64,000 nt of DNA from assembly GCA_013399695.1 (NCBI GenBank), contig VXAU01003549.1, positions 1,647,048 through 1,711,047 on the forward strand. The letters are read 5' to 3'. This document shows positions 1 to 11,256 of the stretch, piece by piece. Position 1 is the stretch's first letter, and each line of letters opens with the position of its first letter. The position numbers and the translations under genes were made by a program. This DNA comes from Formicarius rufipectus (taxonomy: Eukaryota > Chordata > Aves > Passeriformes > Formicariidae). The notes beneath the pieces were generated by a model. It made no database searches, was not told the DNA's origin, and saw only the letters and a program-made list of their open reading frames with translations.

Positions 1-1888
1 TTGCTCTAATTGCAGAGTGCATTTAGAACAATATTTTACATCTCTTTTTAGTTCCCAACGTGCACTGCATGTGATTGAGAAGCACAGCACTCAGTGACTT
101 TTACAATAACTGAACAATGACACCAAAAGGCATCTTAAGCTGTGTCCACTGTAGGTACAGAAATGAGAGACAGGGATGAGCAGGAAGCGTGGGCAAATGG
201 ACACAACTGAGAGCTATTGTAAGAGAGCTATTTCTGGTACTTTTGGGATAATAGCAGTAACTTCTAAATTTATCATAGAAAACCTGGAAATCATCTTTTG
301 TCTCCCAGTAATATGAACGGCTGAAAAGACTCATCTCTTCAGCAAGATGGAGAGGAAAACAAGAAAACAAGAAGGGGAGTTACTCCAGATTGACAAGTTT
401 GAAATCATGATTTCAAAGTTCAGTTCTGAAGGACAGGCCATTTTTTCTCAGAAAACTAAAGTTAGCTGCAACTGAGAAATTAATCCATATACCCAAGGTC
501 CCTTGGAACCTGTGCAAGAGATTTAATAGCATAGAGACATCTGCTAGTACCTTGCTTTTCATGTCAATTTATAAAAGATTCACAATCCTTGTGTACCTCA
601 CTAGTCCCAACATACAGATACACAGAATACAGCCAATTTCAGGCTTAGGATGGAACTCCAGGACTGTACCTGTGCTAAGCAACTGCCAGCAGATTTATAA
701 TGTTTAAACTGTTCAATAAATATTTCATCACTTAGCCACATGTGATAGTTTCACACCTTCATTCTGCCTCCCATACAAAGTGCTGCTCATTTACTTGAAC
801 AGTTTTGTCATCAGTATTACTTCCTTTCCTTTTCTCACTCTTACCACAGGGCCAGGTTTCCTTCCACACAGTGACAAAGACAGCAGAAGAAAACTTCATC
901 ACAAGACTCACAGAACCTCACCATGTTCACCCTGGTTTTGTTTCCACTGAATTCATTTGCCAGAAATAACAGTAATCACCCCTTTAGTCAAAGTGGTCTA
1001 CAGAGTTTTCCAGAGGACTAACCACATCCCCGTGTCACACAGGTGAGCCACACTTACCATCTGCATGTCCAGCCTGACAGTGCTCATGCTTGTGAGTTCC
1101 CACCTAGAAAATAGCTGTTTCTTCTCTCCTAGAGGTCAGGTAACACTGTCTACTGTAAAAGCACCGTATTTTGCACGCAGTAGAAGAACTCTCAGCAGCT
1201 TAATATGGAACATTTGCAAAAAACTTCACCAAAAGTTTTTCTTTAAAACAAGCACCTTAGTCTCAGAAACATGCTTCCTTCTTCCAACTTTTTTTTTTAG
1301 TTTTTCAGAAAGTTAACTTCAGTTTGAATTTAGAAATAATCAGATCTTGCAAGAAATAGTTAAATCTGTTCAGTATAGAAACAGTCAGGTCAATCTCCAA
1401 AATGTAGTGGTAGTTATGGAAGAAGATTTTTTTTAATTGAGTTTATTACATTTACTCTTTCCCTTTATCAGCAAATCCATGAAGGGCACAGAGAATAACA
1501 TTTTTACAAGTTTTCATCTACACAGGTCTATGCCAAATGTATCATCATATTAACTAACTCCACCACCGCTATTCTTAATGAGTTAATGATCTATGTATGT
1601 GACCTGGGCTAATTAGCCCATAATTCAAATAATTTCTTCCGTATTCTCTTTAAATAAGAGGGCACAAACTATGGTAGCTCTTCTCATAATTTAATCAAGA
1701 TGCTTTCATTATTCTAAAGCTTCATTATTTCCCTAAATGCATCTGTGACAATGTGCTTTGTTTTTGGTTTTATACAAATTCCTTTTAAAGTCAGAGTTCT
1801 TAATGGCTTTTTGCCACTCCTCTCTTTTCCCCTGTCAGCAGAGGCAGATAATCACATCAGTAAATGAAAGCAACTGGCACTGATTTAC
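1..1888 (-). other. DLG1 intron within the GK domain (partial)
   Basis: This is the intron after the last GK exon in the window. I looked for the next expected segment (GKHCILDVSGN) on the minus strand and did not see it, so the next exon lies beyond position 1. The intron contains a perfect 16-base palindrome at 1605-1620, listed separately. Otherwise it is AT-rich sequence with no supported gene. Confidence 0.8.
1605..1620. repeat. Perfect 16-bp palindrome with TAATTA core
   Basis: The sequence TGGGCTAATTAGCCCA equals its own reverse complement. The core TAATTA is the classic paired homeodomain site, and further TAAT or ATTA words lie within about 45 bases on both sides (1574-1634). It could be an intronic enhancer element. 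Function is inferred only from motif content. Confidence 0.6.
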
Positions 1889-2061
1889 CTTTTCTGCTAC
1901 TTCTCGCACTGATTGGACACTTGTTCCATAAAGATGATTATTGTACTGGCCAGCTTCAATGAATTTGTGATCCTGAATATCCTTCTCCATTTGCTCTCGA
2001 GAAGTGACAAAATGGTAATCACGTCCATCCACCTCATAATCTCGTTTTGGTCTAGTAGTAT
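1889..2061 (-). CDS. DLG1: DLG1 exon, GK domain part 2 (GMP-site region)
   Basis: This 173-base exon completes the codon for H and then encodes 57 residues, TTRPKRDYEVDGRDYHFV through GTSVQSVREVAEK, ending in phase 0. The acceptor is AAAG and the donor GTAAAT. In true guanylate kinases this region binds GMP (TTRxxRxxE, then DYxF). In MAGUKs the GK fold has lost efficient catalysis and instead binds phosphopeptide partners such as GKAP and LGN, according to family knowledge. The residues TTRPKR, DYHF and NHLYGTS are visible here. VREVAEK at the end points to DLG1 rather than DLG2, which I recall as VRFVAER. Confidence 0.97.
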
Positions 2062-2306
2062 CTTTAAATATAAACCAGTAGTTTTTAAAACAGAACAAAA
2101 AACAGTGACTTTCTTCCCTACAATATACAAAAATAGTGTCCCTTTTATACTGCAAAATTTTCACAAGCAAAGAGATTGACTATTAAGATTGGTCTATAAA
2201 GTTTAGTCAATATATTAACTTTTTTTAAAACTCAACATATACAGTATGTCTATTAAATTAACAGAAAAGCATTTTTAGCATTGATTGAGTATTTGCTGAG
2301 ACTTAC

Positions 2307-2408
2307 GTGGAACACATGAGCCAAATTTGTCTGGAAATTCTGAGATCAGGTCATCATTTATTCTGTCTTTCATGGGTCCCAAAACAATCACAGGTCGAGT
2401 GTAATTGA
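2307..2408 (-). CDS. DLG1: DLG1 exon, GK domain part 1 (degenerate P-loop)
   Basis: This 102-base exon has acceptor TTAACAG and donor GTAAGT. It encodes (V)NYTRPVIVLGPMKDRINDD followed by LISEFPDKFGSCVP and the first base of H. GPMKDR sits where an active guanylate kinase has its P-loop. The glycine and lysine pattern is altered (no GxxGxGK[ST]), as expected for the pseudo-enzyme GK of the DLG family. It enters in phase 1 and leaves in phase 1. The intron to the next GK exon is only 245 bases, the shortest found here. Confidence 0.97.
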
Positions 2409-4728
2409 CTGTTAAACATAAAGGAATAACAGTAGTTACATTTAAGTATGATTACCAGCTTCTAAGAGTTCAGCAAGATAAGCTTTATCACATAGCAATG
2501 ATTTTAATACCTAAAAGAATATGCATTCTTAGAGAGAATGTTGCAGAATGTAAATCAATTAATACTATAGTCAAGTAAGGTGTTAGACCTTCAGTCTGAA
2601 ATCACTATCCTTGGTGACTAAAGATGAGTACTAAATTATGAAGTCTTTGGAAAAAACAAAAGCCTTTCACAAAGTAACATCATACACTTTAATAGAAAAA
2701 GCAAAAGGGGGAAGTTTGAAAATCTTCTCAATTCAAAGAGGTACCTATGCAGCAGCAGAGCTCATAGAAATTCTATGTCCGTGTTGGGAGAAGCTTCTTT
2801 TCCTTTAAGACCCCAATTAAACACACGCATATGCAACAACTCAGCTATATGTAGTTTCTATAAATACAAACACCCTTATGAAATTAAGTGTAGTATCTTT
2901 TAAAAGCAGCTTAATTTTTTATAAAGTCATAAAGGGTTTTTGGTTGAAAATTAAGCTTAAACAGAATATGTCTAATTATACTACAAGCACCATAAAGACA
3001 GTAATACCTAAGTATCTCATCACTAGCATATAATTTTATCTCAGTATAATCTTTAATTTTAGGTTCAACCTGTCTCCACAAATAAGTCCAAATTAATTAA
3101 CATCTGACCTGCAAAATATAATTTGACTCTGAGAATTATTTCCTTTCCATTGTATTAATATATTCATACAAGGAATGTCTTGAATTCAATAACTATCAAC
3201 CTATTAATTTAATAACAAACATCTTTGCTTAAAGACTAAGGGTGGCCCACCAGTGTCCCAAGTTGCAGCAGTGCCCCAAGTCACACTAGCGTCTTAAGTC
3301 CAAGTACCTTTAAATCTATTTCGGTCATTATAGTTCTTTATTCCTTTGGGTTTCTTAAAAAAATATATTACCATGAAAGTGAATTAGTGGTGAAATGCAG
3401 ACAACATATGCAGGGAAAGTATTACTGCTGCTAAGCAAAGGAACCAATGAAGGTTATCTTATGGCCTTCCCTTTACACTACGTTACTGCAAAGGAAATTA
3501 CAGTCAAGTATTTAAATGCCAAAGAACTTGGCTCTTAATAATATTTAGTTTTACAATATGATGGTTACTAAACCCTTGGTTTGTGTCAAGTCTCATTCAT
3601 ATGTTTTCTTTTCAACCTTGACATTATTTCACTTCACATTACTATTGGTATCCCTAAGCCATTAAACAATCAGACTCTGGGAAGCCAATGCCAGCTAAAA
3701 TGCTGTTTGTCCCTTTGTGAGCCCCTCTGGTGTACAAGCACACACAGAGCAGCAGCTGCTCCTGTGAGGGAGACAAACCTCCACTTTGCTGCCTTAAGCA
3801 TAACTTTTTACATCAAAAGAGGCTACCATTTCCCCATTTCTAGTACGGTCTTAACTCAGGCCTTTCTCATCCATGATTTTACTGGGAATCTACCAGTATT
3901 AGAAATTATATGATATATAACCAAAAGTAAAATTTGGCAATCAAAATTCAAGTTGATACGTGATGTGTATTTACTCTGACTGCCACCTTATTTACAGGTA
4001 ACTCATTACAAGTATTCCCAAAGGGCATCCCTTTCATCAGAATAATTTACAAGTGTATGAGCTCTGTGTCAGATAGTGTAAGTCAACTGTTAGTACCTCT
4101 GGTAGTGAATGGGAACACTAAAAATTCCATATCTACATTCACACAAGTGAATCAAGATCAGGACAGAGGTGAAAAGACACATTACCATTCCAGTGCAAAA
4201 GAGTGAAAAGCGTTTTATTTTAAATGCATGTGTAAGGAAATATTTTCTCCTATTGATTTCATTAAATTTTACCTTTTTTTCTGAAAAAAATCCTTTGGCA
4301 ATTACTAACCCAATTATCCATGTAAAAAAGACTATACAGAAATGGGAGATTGGTTTAGAAATGTAAAGTTTACTAAAACAGACAAATGATCTATTCACAT
4401 TTTTTGCTGTGGGAGAAACAGTGAGAATGCTAAAGCAATATGAAACAGAAGAAAACTATAATTTCTGAGGCTCACACTGACAAAAAAAACCCTGTATTTT
4501 CCTTCTGCAATGTAAACTACACAAGAAACTGCTAAGTAGCACACCTTTGCATTTTGCACTAAATAATTTAGCAATTTTATTTAATCATTTATGCCTTTAT
4601 GATTCATTCATTTAAATAATGCTAACAAGTTCAAAAGAAACTTATCATGGTGCTTAGTACAGAAGGGTACAGGAAGCATTCTGATAATTCAGATTATAAT
4701 TATTTTATACTGAGAAAGGTGCACAAAC
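2409..4728 (-). other. DLG1 intron, Hook to GK
   Basis: This 2.3-kb intron separates the 51-base exon from the first GK exon. It is AT-rich. I saw no coding exon, RNA gene or recognisable transposon. Confidence 0.75.
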
Positions 4729-4779
4729 CTTCTTGTTGATTGACTGGTTCATAAGACAAGACATATTCCTCCTGGCCAC
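4729..4779 (-). CDS. DLG1: DLG1 exon joining Hook and GK
   Basis: This 51-base exon has acceptor ATTCTAG and donor GTTTGT. It encodes (R/S)GQEEYVLSYEPVNQQE plus the first base of V. This segment forms the strand that leads from the Hook into the GK domain and packs with the SH3 fold in MAGUK structures. It starts and ends in phase 1. With the 42-base exon present, the split codon reads CGT (R). If that exon were skipped after the 34-base Hook exon, the codon would read AGT (S). The donor differs from GTAAGT at several positions, so it may be weaker. Confidence 0.96.
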
Positions 4780-7700
4780 CTAGAATGTAAATGCAAAGAT
4801 GTAACTATGTATTTTTTTCTGAACCAACAGAATTAGATCAAGTCATTCAATGGACTACAATGATACAGACACTCCTCAGCAATTATGATGATACTGATGA
4901 AGGACATCTTTCAAGAGCGATGAATCATAGAAATCACACAGATAAGCCAAATACCAAACTTTAAAGCATAAGACACATACAGTATAAATAACTTCCTGCT
5001 GTACATTAGCATGTCAAGCTGATGTCAAGCACAAGAAGAATCTTAAAGCATTCCTGAAATGCTCTTATCACGTGTCCCTGGATGCAGTGCATGCATGCTG
5101 TCATTCACTGCTAGAGACAACGCCACCCACATTGTGGCCTGTCTCTATATTCTGAAGCCAGCTTTTACAAAAATATTTTTCCATATTTATACAGGGCTGA
5201 CAAACACGTATGTCAAGGTGTACAGATCTATTAACTTTATCGTGAACTGGTATTTATACAAACATCTGCAGCCACTCTAATTCTACAAAAAATATGATTG
5301 CATATACTAAATAACTATTATTATATCAATTAATTTTTAAAGACAAAGTTGAAAACAAAGAATTCTTTGGATTGTTCTCAGCTCCAGGAAGCACATTAGC
5401 AGTGAATGAAACTGAAGTAACTGTATCTTGAACTTTGACAGCTGCAGGTTTTTTAAACGTTAGTGAAAGCATCCGAAATATACCTCAATTGCCACCTCTC
5501 TAAAAGATTATTTCTAGTCTAACATTATATCTCTGAGTAAAATTTCTTTCAATGAAATAACTAAAATTAACTTCATGACAGTAGAGAATTTATAATTCTG
5601 AAGACACAAGCCCAGATTATATGACATTACTTTGAAGAAAATACAGTCCTTCAATAACTCCCTTGGGTAATTTTGGAACCTCCTTTGGTGTTCATAAGCC
5701 ACTTACAACAGGCAAAGGAACATACCAATGCTATACCACAGTTGTGTAGAAACATATTGCAGATGAAGGCTTTTATAAATTCATATATTGTTTCTATATA
5801 TTCTCTCTTTCATAGTAAATAGCACTGATACTTTAAATCTGAATTTTACAATTTCATTAACAGAAATATTTCTCTTATTTTGCAATAGATTTGCATTCAA
5901 ACTATCCTACAGCACTACATGAAAGAACATTTTAATTTCCTAATTTGTTGCAAGTGAGGAATACCTTAAGACAGACACAAAACCATGCAACCTGTGGATT
6001 TTAATATCACAAAAAGTTACTCATGCAAATGGATTTTAGAAGGACAGTATATACTTTCAGAACCCCTTTTAGACCAGGGAGAGGAATAGGAAATCACCAG
6101 CTACTAACTCATCCATGAAAGATCCAGCTCACATATAATTAGATACCTCTTTGGAGAAGTTACATTGCTATAAGGTCAAAAATTAGTTAAGCAAACTACT
6201 AAAGAGATAGTAACAAGTAAAAGGCATTCCCTAATTGAGGGCAAAAAAGTATATATTGTCTCTTTTTCAATACTTTGGAAAAATGAATATTAATAGAATG
6301 AACCTTTTGAACAACCGTACTCATCTGTAATCAAGATAACTTTCATATTAGAGAGCAGTAAGAAGAAATTAAAAGAATGTTTTAATAAAAAGTGCTCAGA
6401 ATTGCATTCGGATAAGCAAATCCATGACATTCATAATAAAATCATTGCTACTCAAGTAATAAGTCTGAAAAACTAGCCAGTAGTACCAAGAATGAGCTTT
6501 AACATAAATAAAGCAAGCTCTTAGAAAAAGCTTGGTAGTGGGGGAAGAGAGGGAAGCAGCAAATTTAGGAAGAAACAGTCACGGTTAGATAGTTTTAATT
6601 AAAAATGGTTAAATTTTCTAAGTTTGTAAAAGGCAACTCCCATGCAGAGTCAATTTTGTGTTATTCTCGGGGAACACAGATGCCACCCTCAATTAGTTTC
6701 TTTTCAATTACACTCTACAGCACAGTTAGCGTTTTGCACACATGTATAAACTCTCTCTTTCAGTGTAATCATCTAGAAGAAAGCATGTGGATCATCACCT
6801 TTGAAAAGGCCTGCAGCTTCTAAACAAATATATCTGTTAGTGAACTGCCTTCCTTATTATCCTAACAAATTATATCTGTTTCTGAAGTGCCCATTATACA
6901 CTTAGCAGGGAGCCACTGTCATACTGCATGACTTTTACTGTTCTTTCTTTTCATGTTCCTCTGCAAATCCCCAACTTTGCTATCCTCCTGCTCTGCTCTA
7001 TCCTGGGGTCCTGGTGTGGACCTGCAGCCTTACTGGAAGCTGTTCTCTGGAAACAAACAGCAGGCTTGAAGTTCTTGCTCTGGTTCAAGTCATTTTAAAG
7101 CACAGTAAAGCAGCATCATGCAGCACATTACCCCTTGTGAACATGTAGTGCTGCTGCAGCTGGGGTAATACTAAATGGGACTGCAGCTTATGCCAGTAGA
7201 AAAAGGCAACTGAGTGGGGTATTTAAATGATATCATGTCTTCAGAGAGAGAACGAACATGCTGATTTACCATAACTGAGTCAGTGCTGAATGTGAGTCGT
7301 ATGCTTTGAAGGAAATTCACACTAAGCACCCACATTTGACAAAATAAATGAGCTGAAAGCAAGGGTAAATACATGTTTGCTTATCTGTACTTTCATTGAA
7401 GTAAATACATATAAAATCTGAGCATCAGTTAATGAAAAAATGTAAATAGTTATGGCAATATTTAACAGATTACACAGCTTAGTTATGCCTCCAGTATTAC
7501 ATGTAATTTTATTTGTCAGCATTAAATTTATATTTGGGGTTTAACAGGTCTAGCTAATGCACATAATGAAAAAAAATAGGAATAGATTCAAATTAAGCTG
7601 AACTAAGAAAATCTTAGACCACCATAAAAATACAGGTTTGCAATGATTCTAGTCAGGTTTTTAAAAACAAGGACATAGCACAATTTGCAGTTCTCCACCA

Positions 7701-7843
7701 AACACAGGAATATGGATTTCACCTGAAGGTGACTGGGAAGTTCTATTTAACATGTAAATACCCAGAAAAGACAGACAAACAAAACCAAAGAAAGAGCTAC
7801 AAAACAGAGGTTCTAAATAAACAAAGAACTTAAAAACACTTAC
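4780..7843 (-). other. DLG1 intron between the 42-base cassette and the 51-base exon
   Basis: This 3.1-kb intron has no supported gene. About 310 bases upstream of the 51-base exon, around 5089-5097, the minus strand has overlapping GCATG words, the type of site bound by RBFOX splicing factors. The rest is AT-rich. Confidence 0.7.
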
Positions 7844-7885
7844 GGTAACTACTTTCACTATCGCTGGCATTAGAGGTTACATGCT
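7844..7885 (-). CDS. DLG1: DLG1 small cassette exon in the Hook (42 bases)
   Basis: The exon encodes HVTSNASDSESSY plus split codons at each end, with acceptor ATTTCAG and donor GTAAGT. It is diagnostic for DLG1. It follows either Hook exon: the preceding base gives C+AG = Q or A+AG = K. At 42 bases with phase 1 at both ends, it can be included or skipped without changing frame. It is serine-rich and acidic, so phosphorylation is possible, but that is inference. I believe the literature calls it insert I5, but I cannot confirm the name here. Confidence 0.95.
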
Positions 7886-10428
7886 CTGAAATTGCAACAC
7901 AATGGGAAAAAATAAGGAACATACACTGATGGTATGAGTCAAACAAAGAAAATTGACACAAAATAATCCAGATGAAAGACAATACTGATATCAGAATGCT
8001 GAAATCAATACATACTGCATATAAAAGTTTTAAGGTACTTCTCATAGCTCTCAGGATCAAGCGTAATTTCATATGAAAGGAATTGATGTTAATAAAAAGA
8101 AAAACATTAAACAGCACATCAAAATGAGATTACAAAAAGTACACTAATTCACAGTTCACATGTAACCCTGCAATTTTTATGTTTTCACGTCAGGATCAAT
8201 TTTGTTGTGCAGAAAACTATGGGATTATGCATTTCAACTTTTATACAGGCAATTTATTGATTTCATTGAGAATCTTGCAGCAGAAAATACTGGACTGTAT
8301 TGTAGGAAAGACAGAGTAGCACATTGAGTAACTGACACTTTCCTACGGTAACTATTAAATAGTTACTTGAAGTGCAATGCTGAATTAAGATTTTATTTTG
8401 TTTCCCAGTAATGCTTTAGTTTGCAAAGCTCTTCACTTTCATTATGGACTATCTATATTAATTTCATGACTTTTTCATATGGACTCTATACTGATTTCAT
8501 GCCTTTTGCAAAGTAATCAAAATACATTGGGTACAAGGTATTTACATTTATTTTTTTAGTGTTTGTAACTGTGTTAAATATGTTTATGATAAAAATTAAA
8601 GTAATTGAAGAATTTCAGATATCAAACCTATGGCTACCTGAAAATTTGACAAATCTGGTGAAGTATCGACTTCAATATTGCCGAAATTGATTGAAAACAT
8701 CAACTTTCATGCCACCCAGTGAGTGTGTCTACTTGTAACACTAATTTTCACAGGTTAACACTGCATTAAAAAACTTGTGTTTGAACTACACAAATTAAAT
8801 ACAATTAGGTACCTGACTGTGTGCATGCAATTATAGGAGCCTTTATACATTAAAGTCAGTGCAGTTCCTCCTTGAGAAGATTGAAGAGAAGGAAGCAAGG
8901 GAACTCTAGAGGTAAGAATACAGTAAGGAAGCAAGTATGCTTTTACTGATTAATAAATATTTAAAAATTAATCATATGTAATTAACCCTTTAAAATGCTT
9001 TTGGATCAAGTTGAACTAATATCTTAAAACTGCAAATGTCTGCCTAGACTGAGCTCCCTCATTTCACTTCTGTGCAGGAAAAACAGACAAATGCTTCCTA
9101 ATGTTTGCAAGTACTAGAAATTTGAATCTATTTCCATTTTATTTTCTTGTTTTGGAAAAACACTGTCCACCTTGGCAAGGAAGAGGCAAACTGTGATGTT
9201 TAAAAGTCTCCTGGTAGAACATGAGAGGGAAACACTGTAACTTGCGAATACAAGGGTAGTGTTACTCTGATAACCGGCACAACTAGTGAATATGTAAATC
9301 CTAAAAGGCCAGCAATAACAGCAGTCTTCGAGAGCCCAAGCGACACAACTTGTATTACACACGGAAAGGCGTTCAAAAAGTCTGACTGTGCTGAAAAAAC
9401 AACTGGAAACCAGTTGTTTATATAACAGAATCACCTAGAGATATTTCTGGACCATATTACATAGTTTAAACTAGGTATGATCATAAGGCCATAAAGGTTG
9501 ATAAGGTTTTCTGGTCTACAGCAAGAATTCCTTTGAAAGTAGCCATTTCAGAAATGAAAAATTAATGTTACAGCTACTGGAAATTTTATTTCATGATTGA
9601 GGCTGGGTACAATAGTACACTGACTTGTACATGTAATTTCACAAACACTGTGCCAAAGAGTTATGCCCTGGGAAGAAATCTTACCTTTGAGAACCTCTAG
9701 TCACATCTCTCTAGGGACTAATTTCCTTATTGCATAAACCCCTAACAGTGTATGTGTTTAATATCTGTGATAAAGCAAGGTCTTGACTTTTTTTACTTGT
9801 TATTTTAGTATATTAAGTGGTGGGATGTGTGCACACAAACAGATCTGCTAAGAGTACTGACAACTTCTGAATCTTACTGCACTCAAACAGAAATATAGCA
9901 AATGCTCATGTGTGAGCAAAAACTCCTCTGTGAGTTACCCCTCCACCTGGTCTAAGAGCATCACAAGCATTCAAGTCAGAAGGTTTTGTTTTCTCTAAGA
10001 GGCTATAAACTTCAGTCACCTGGAGAGAGGAGTCAAAACTGTAACTAGTTAAAGCATGACAGCAACGGTTGTAATATTACTGTAAAAAGCCATAAGGTTA
10101 TTTTTAAATAAATAAAAATACAAAGACAAGATAGAAGTGACACTAAAAAACAACCAATTTAAAGACAAAGTACTGTTAAGGACAAACAAGTAAGCACTGG
10201 TAAGCCTCTGAAAAACAAAAAAAATCTAATGTGATAGTCACATGAATGTTCACATGTTCCTGAAAGCAAAAACCCCCACAAGATTAATAACTAGGAAAAG
10301 ATAATGAACCATTTTTAGTCAACCTCCTTATGCCAGTAGAGCACCAGTCTCAAAGAGATCTGTCAAAAAAAAAGTAGTAATTTTTCAGATGGAGGTTAAA
10401 ATAACTTGGGAGTATTTTGATCACTTAC
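7886..10428 (-). other. DLG1 intron in the Hook region
   Basis: This 2.5-kb intron lies between the 34-base Hook exon and the 42-base cassette. A GCATG-type word occurs near 8823-8829. No gene or identifiable mobile element was seen. Confidence 0.7.
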
Positions 10429-10462
10429 TCAGGCCTTTTGATCCCATGTCGTCAGGGACCTC
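10429..10462 (-). CDS. DLG1: DLG1 alternative Hook exon, short form (34 bases)
   Basis: This exon encodes EVPDDMGSKGL plus the first base of K, with acceptor CTCTGCAG and donor GTAAGT. It corresponds to the 12-residue insert EIPDDMGSKGLK of mammalian DLG1, with V for I at position 2. I believe this is insert I2, an isoform reported to favour the nucleus. It enters in phase 0 and leaves in phase 1, the same as the 100-base exon about 0.7 kb upstream, so the two are alternatives. Splicing both together puts TGA four codons after the junction. Confidence 0.95.
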
Positions 10463-11156
10463 CTGCAGAGTAGTCCCCAGAGGGCAAGCAATAAAAAGAC
10501 AATCACAAAGAAAATAATTGTCAGTAATATATAAAATTGGCGCTACGACAGGAGACAGTTCCCAGAACATCACAGGATAAAAATCAGACTATAGGATTTG
10601 ACCTGACTGACACATGTAGTGCAATCAGTAATGCAAATGGCAGAGAACAGTTTGTTTTGAACCTGGTCTGAATTAGCAAATTTATCAAACTGCTTTTTGA
10701 GAAGACACATGGGGTTTTTTTGGGATAGCAACAACAGTGAAAATCAAAGTAACCTCTCTTCATTAGGAAAATCAAATTAGAATGAATGATTTTGAAGAAC
10801 CAGTCTAAAGGGACTGATTAGAGAAGCTGGTAAGCTCAGTCATACTTTGATCACTGCTGTGCCCTCTTCTCCAAGTCAGAAACAAGGAAGCAGCACTGAC
10901 AGCACTGGAAGGCAGTTTACTCCTCCAGTTACTCCACAGTATTGCCCAGTTTATTCCAAACTGGGATCCTCTGGTGTTAAATTTTATTTTAACAGCAAAC
11001 AAATGGTTGCATTGATTTTGTAGATTGGTTTACCATTGGCACCACGAGCTCCTCAGCCTGTTGCAGCTCATGAAACTGTCTCCATGGTAACACCCTACTG
11101 CAATCTAGCAGGCCCTTCTACTGTGCTTCGCTCTCCATCGAATGCCACATACTTAC
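10463..11156 (-). other. DLG1 intron between the two alternative Hook exons
   Basis: This 694-base intron separates the two mutually exclusive exons. Near the 100-base exon (about 11030-11150) the sequence is visibly richer in G and C than the rest of the intron, and a CCATGG-centred X-box-like motif lies at 11078-11091. Regulatory sequence for exon choice is plausible but unproven. Confidence 0.7.
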
Positions 11157-11256
11157 GGTCAATATCACTGGTTTCCTGCTCACTCTGGTCCTTGTTCTTG
11201 TAGAAGGGAAATTTTCGGGAAAAGAGGTTCTTTTTACGCTTGTCATTGAATGACTG
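11157..11256 (-). CDS. DLG1: DLG1 alternative Hook exon, basic form (100 bases)
   Basis: This exon encodes QSFNDKRKKNLFSRKFPFYK, then NKDQSEQETSDID, plus the first base of the next codon. The acceptor is CTTCTTCAG and the donor GTAAGT. The lysine- and arginine-rich stretch is the Hook motif shared with the other DLG proteins. In mammals the basic Hook insert binds protein 4.1 / ERM FERM domains and directs the protein to cell contacts, and a calmodulin site is reported there. I believe this is insert I3. The tail QSEQETSD is acidic. It enters in phase 0, leaves in phase 1, and is used instead of the 34-base exon. Confidence 0.97.

Noticed and set aside
1913..2179. Plus-strand open frame overlapping the GK exon
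   Set aside because: It is the antisense shadow of the coding exon at 1889-2061.
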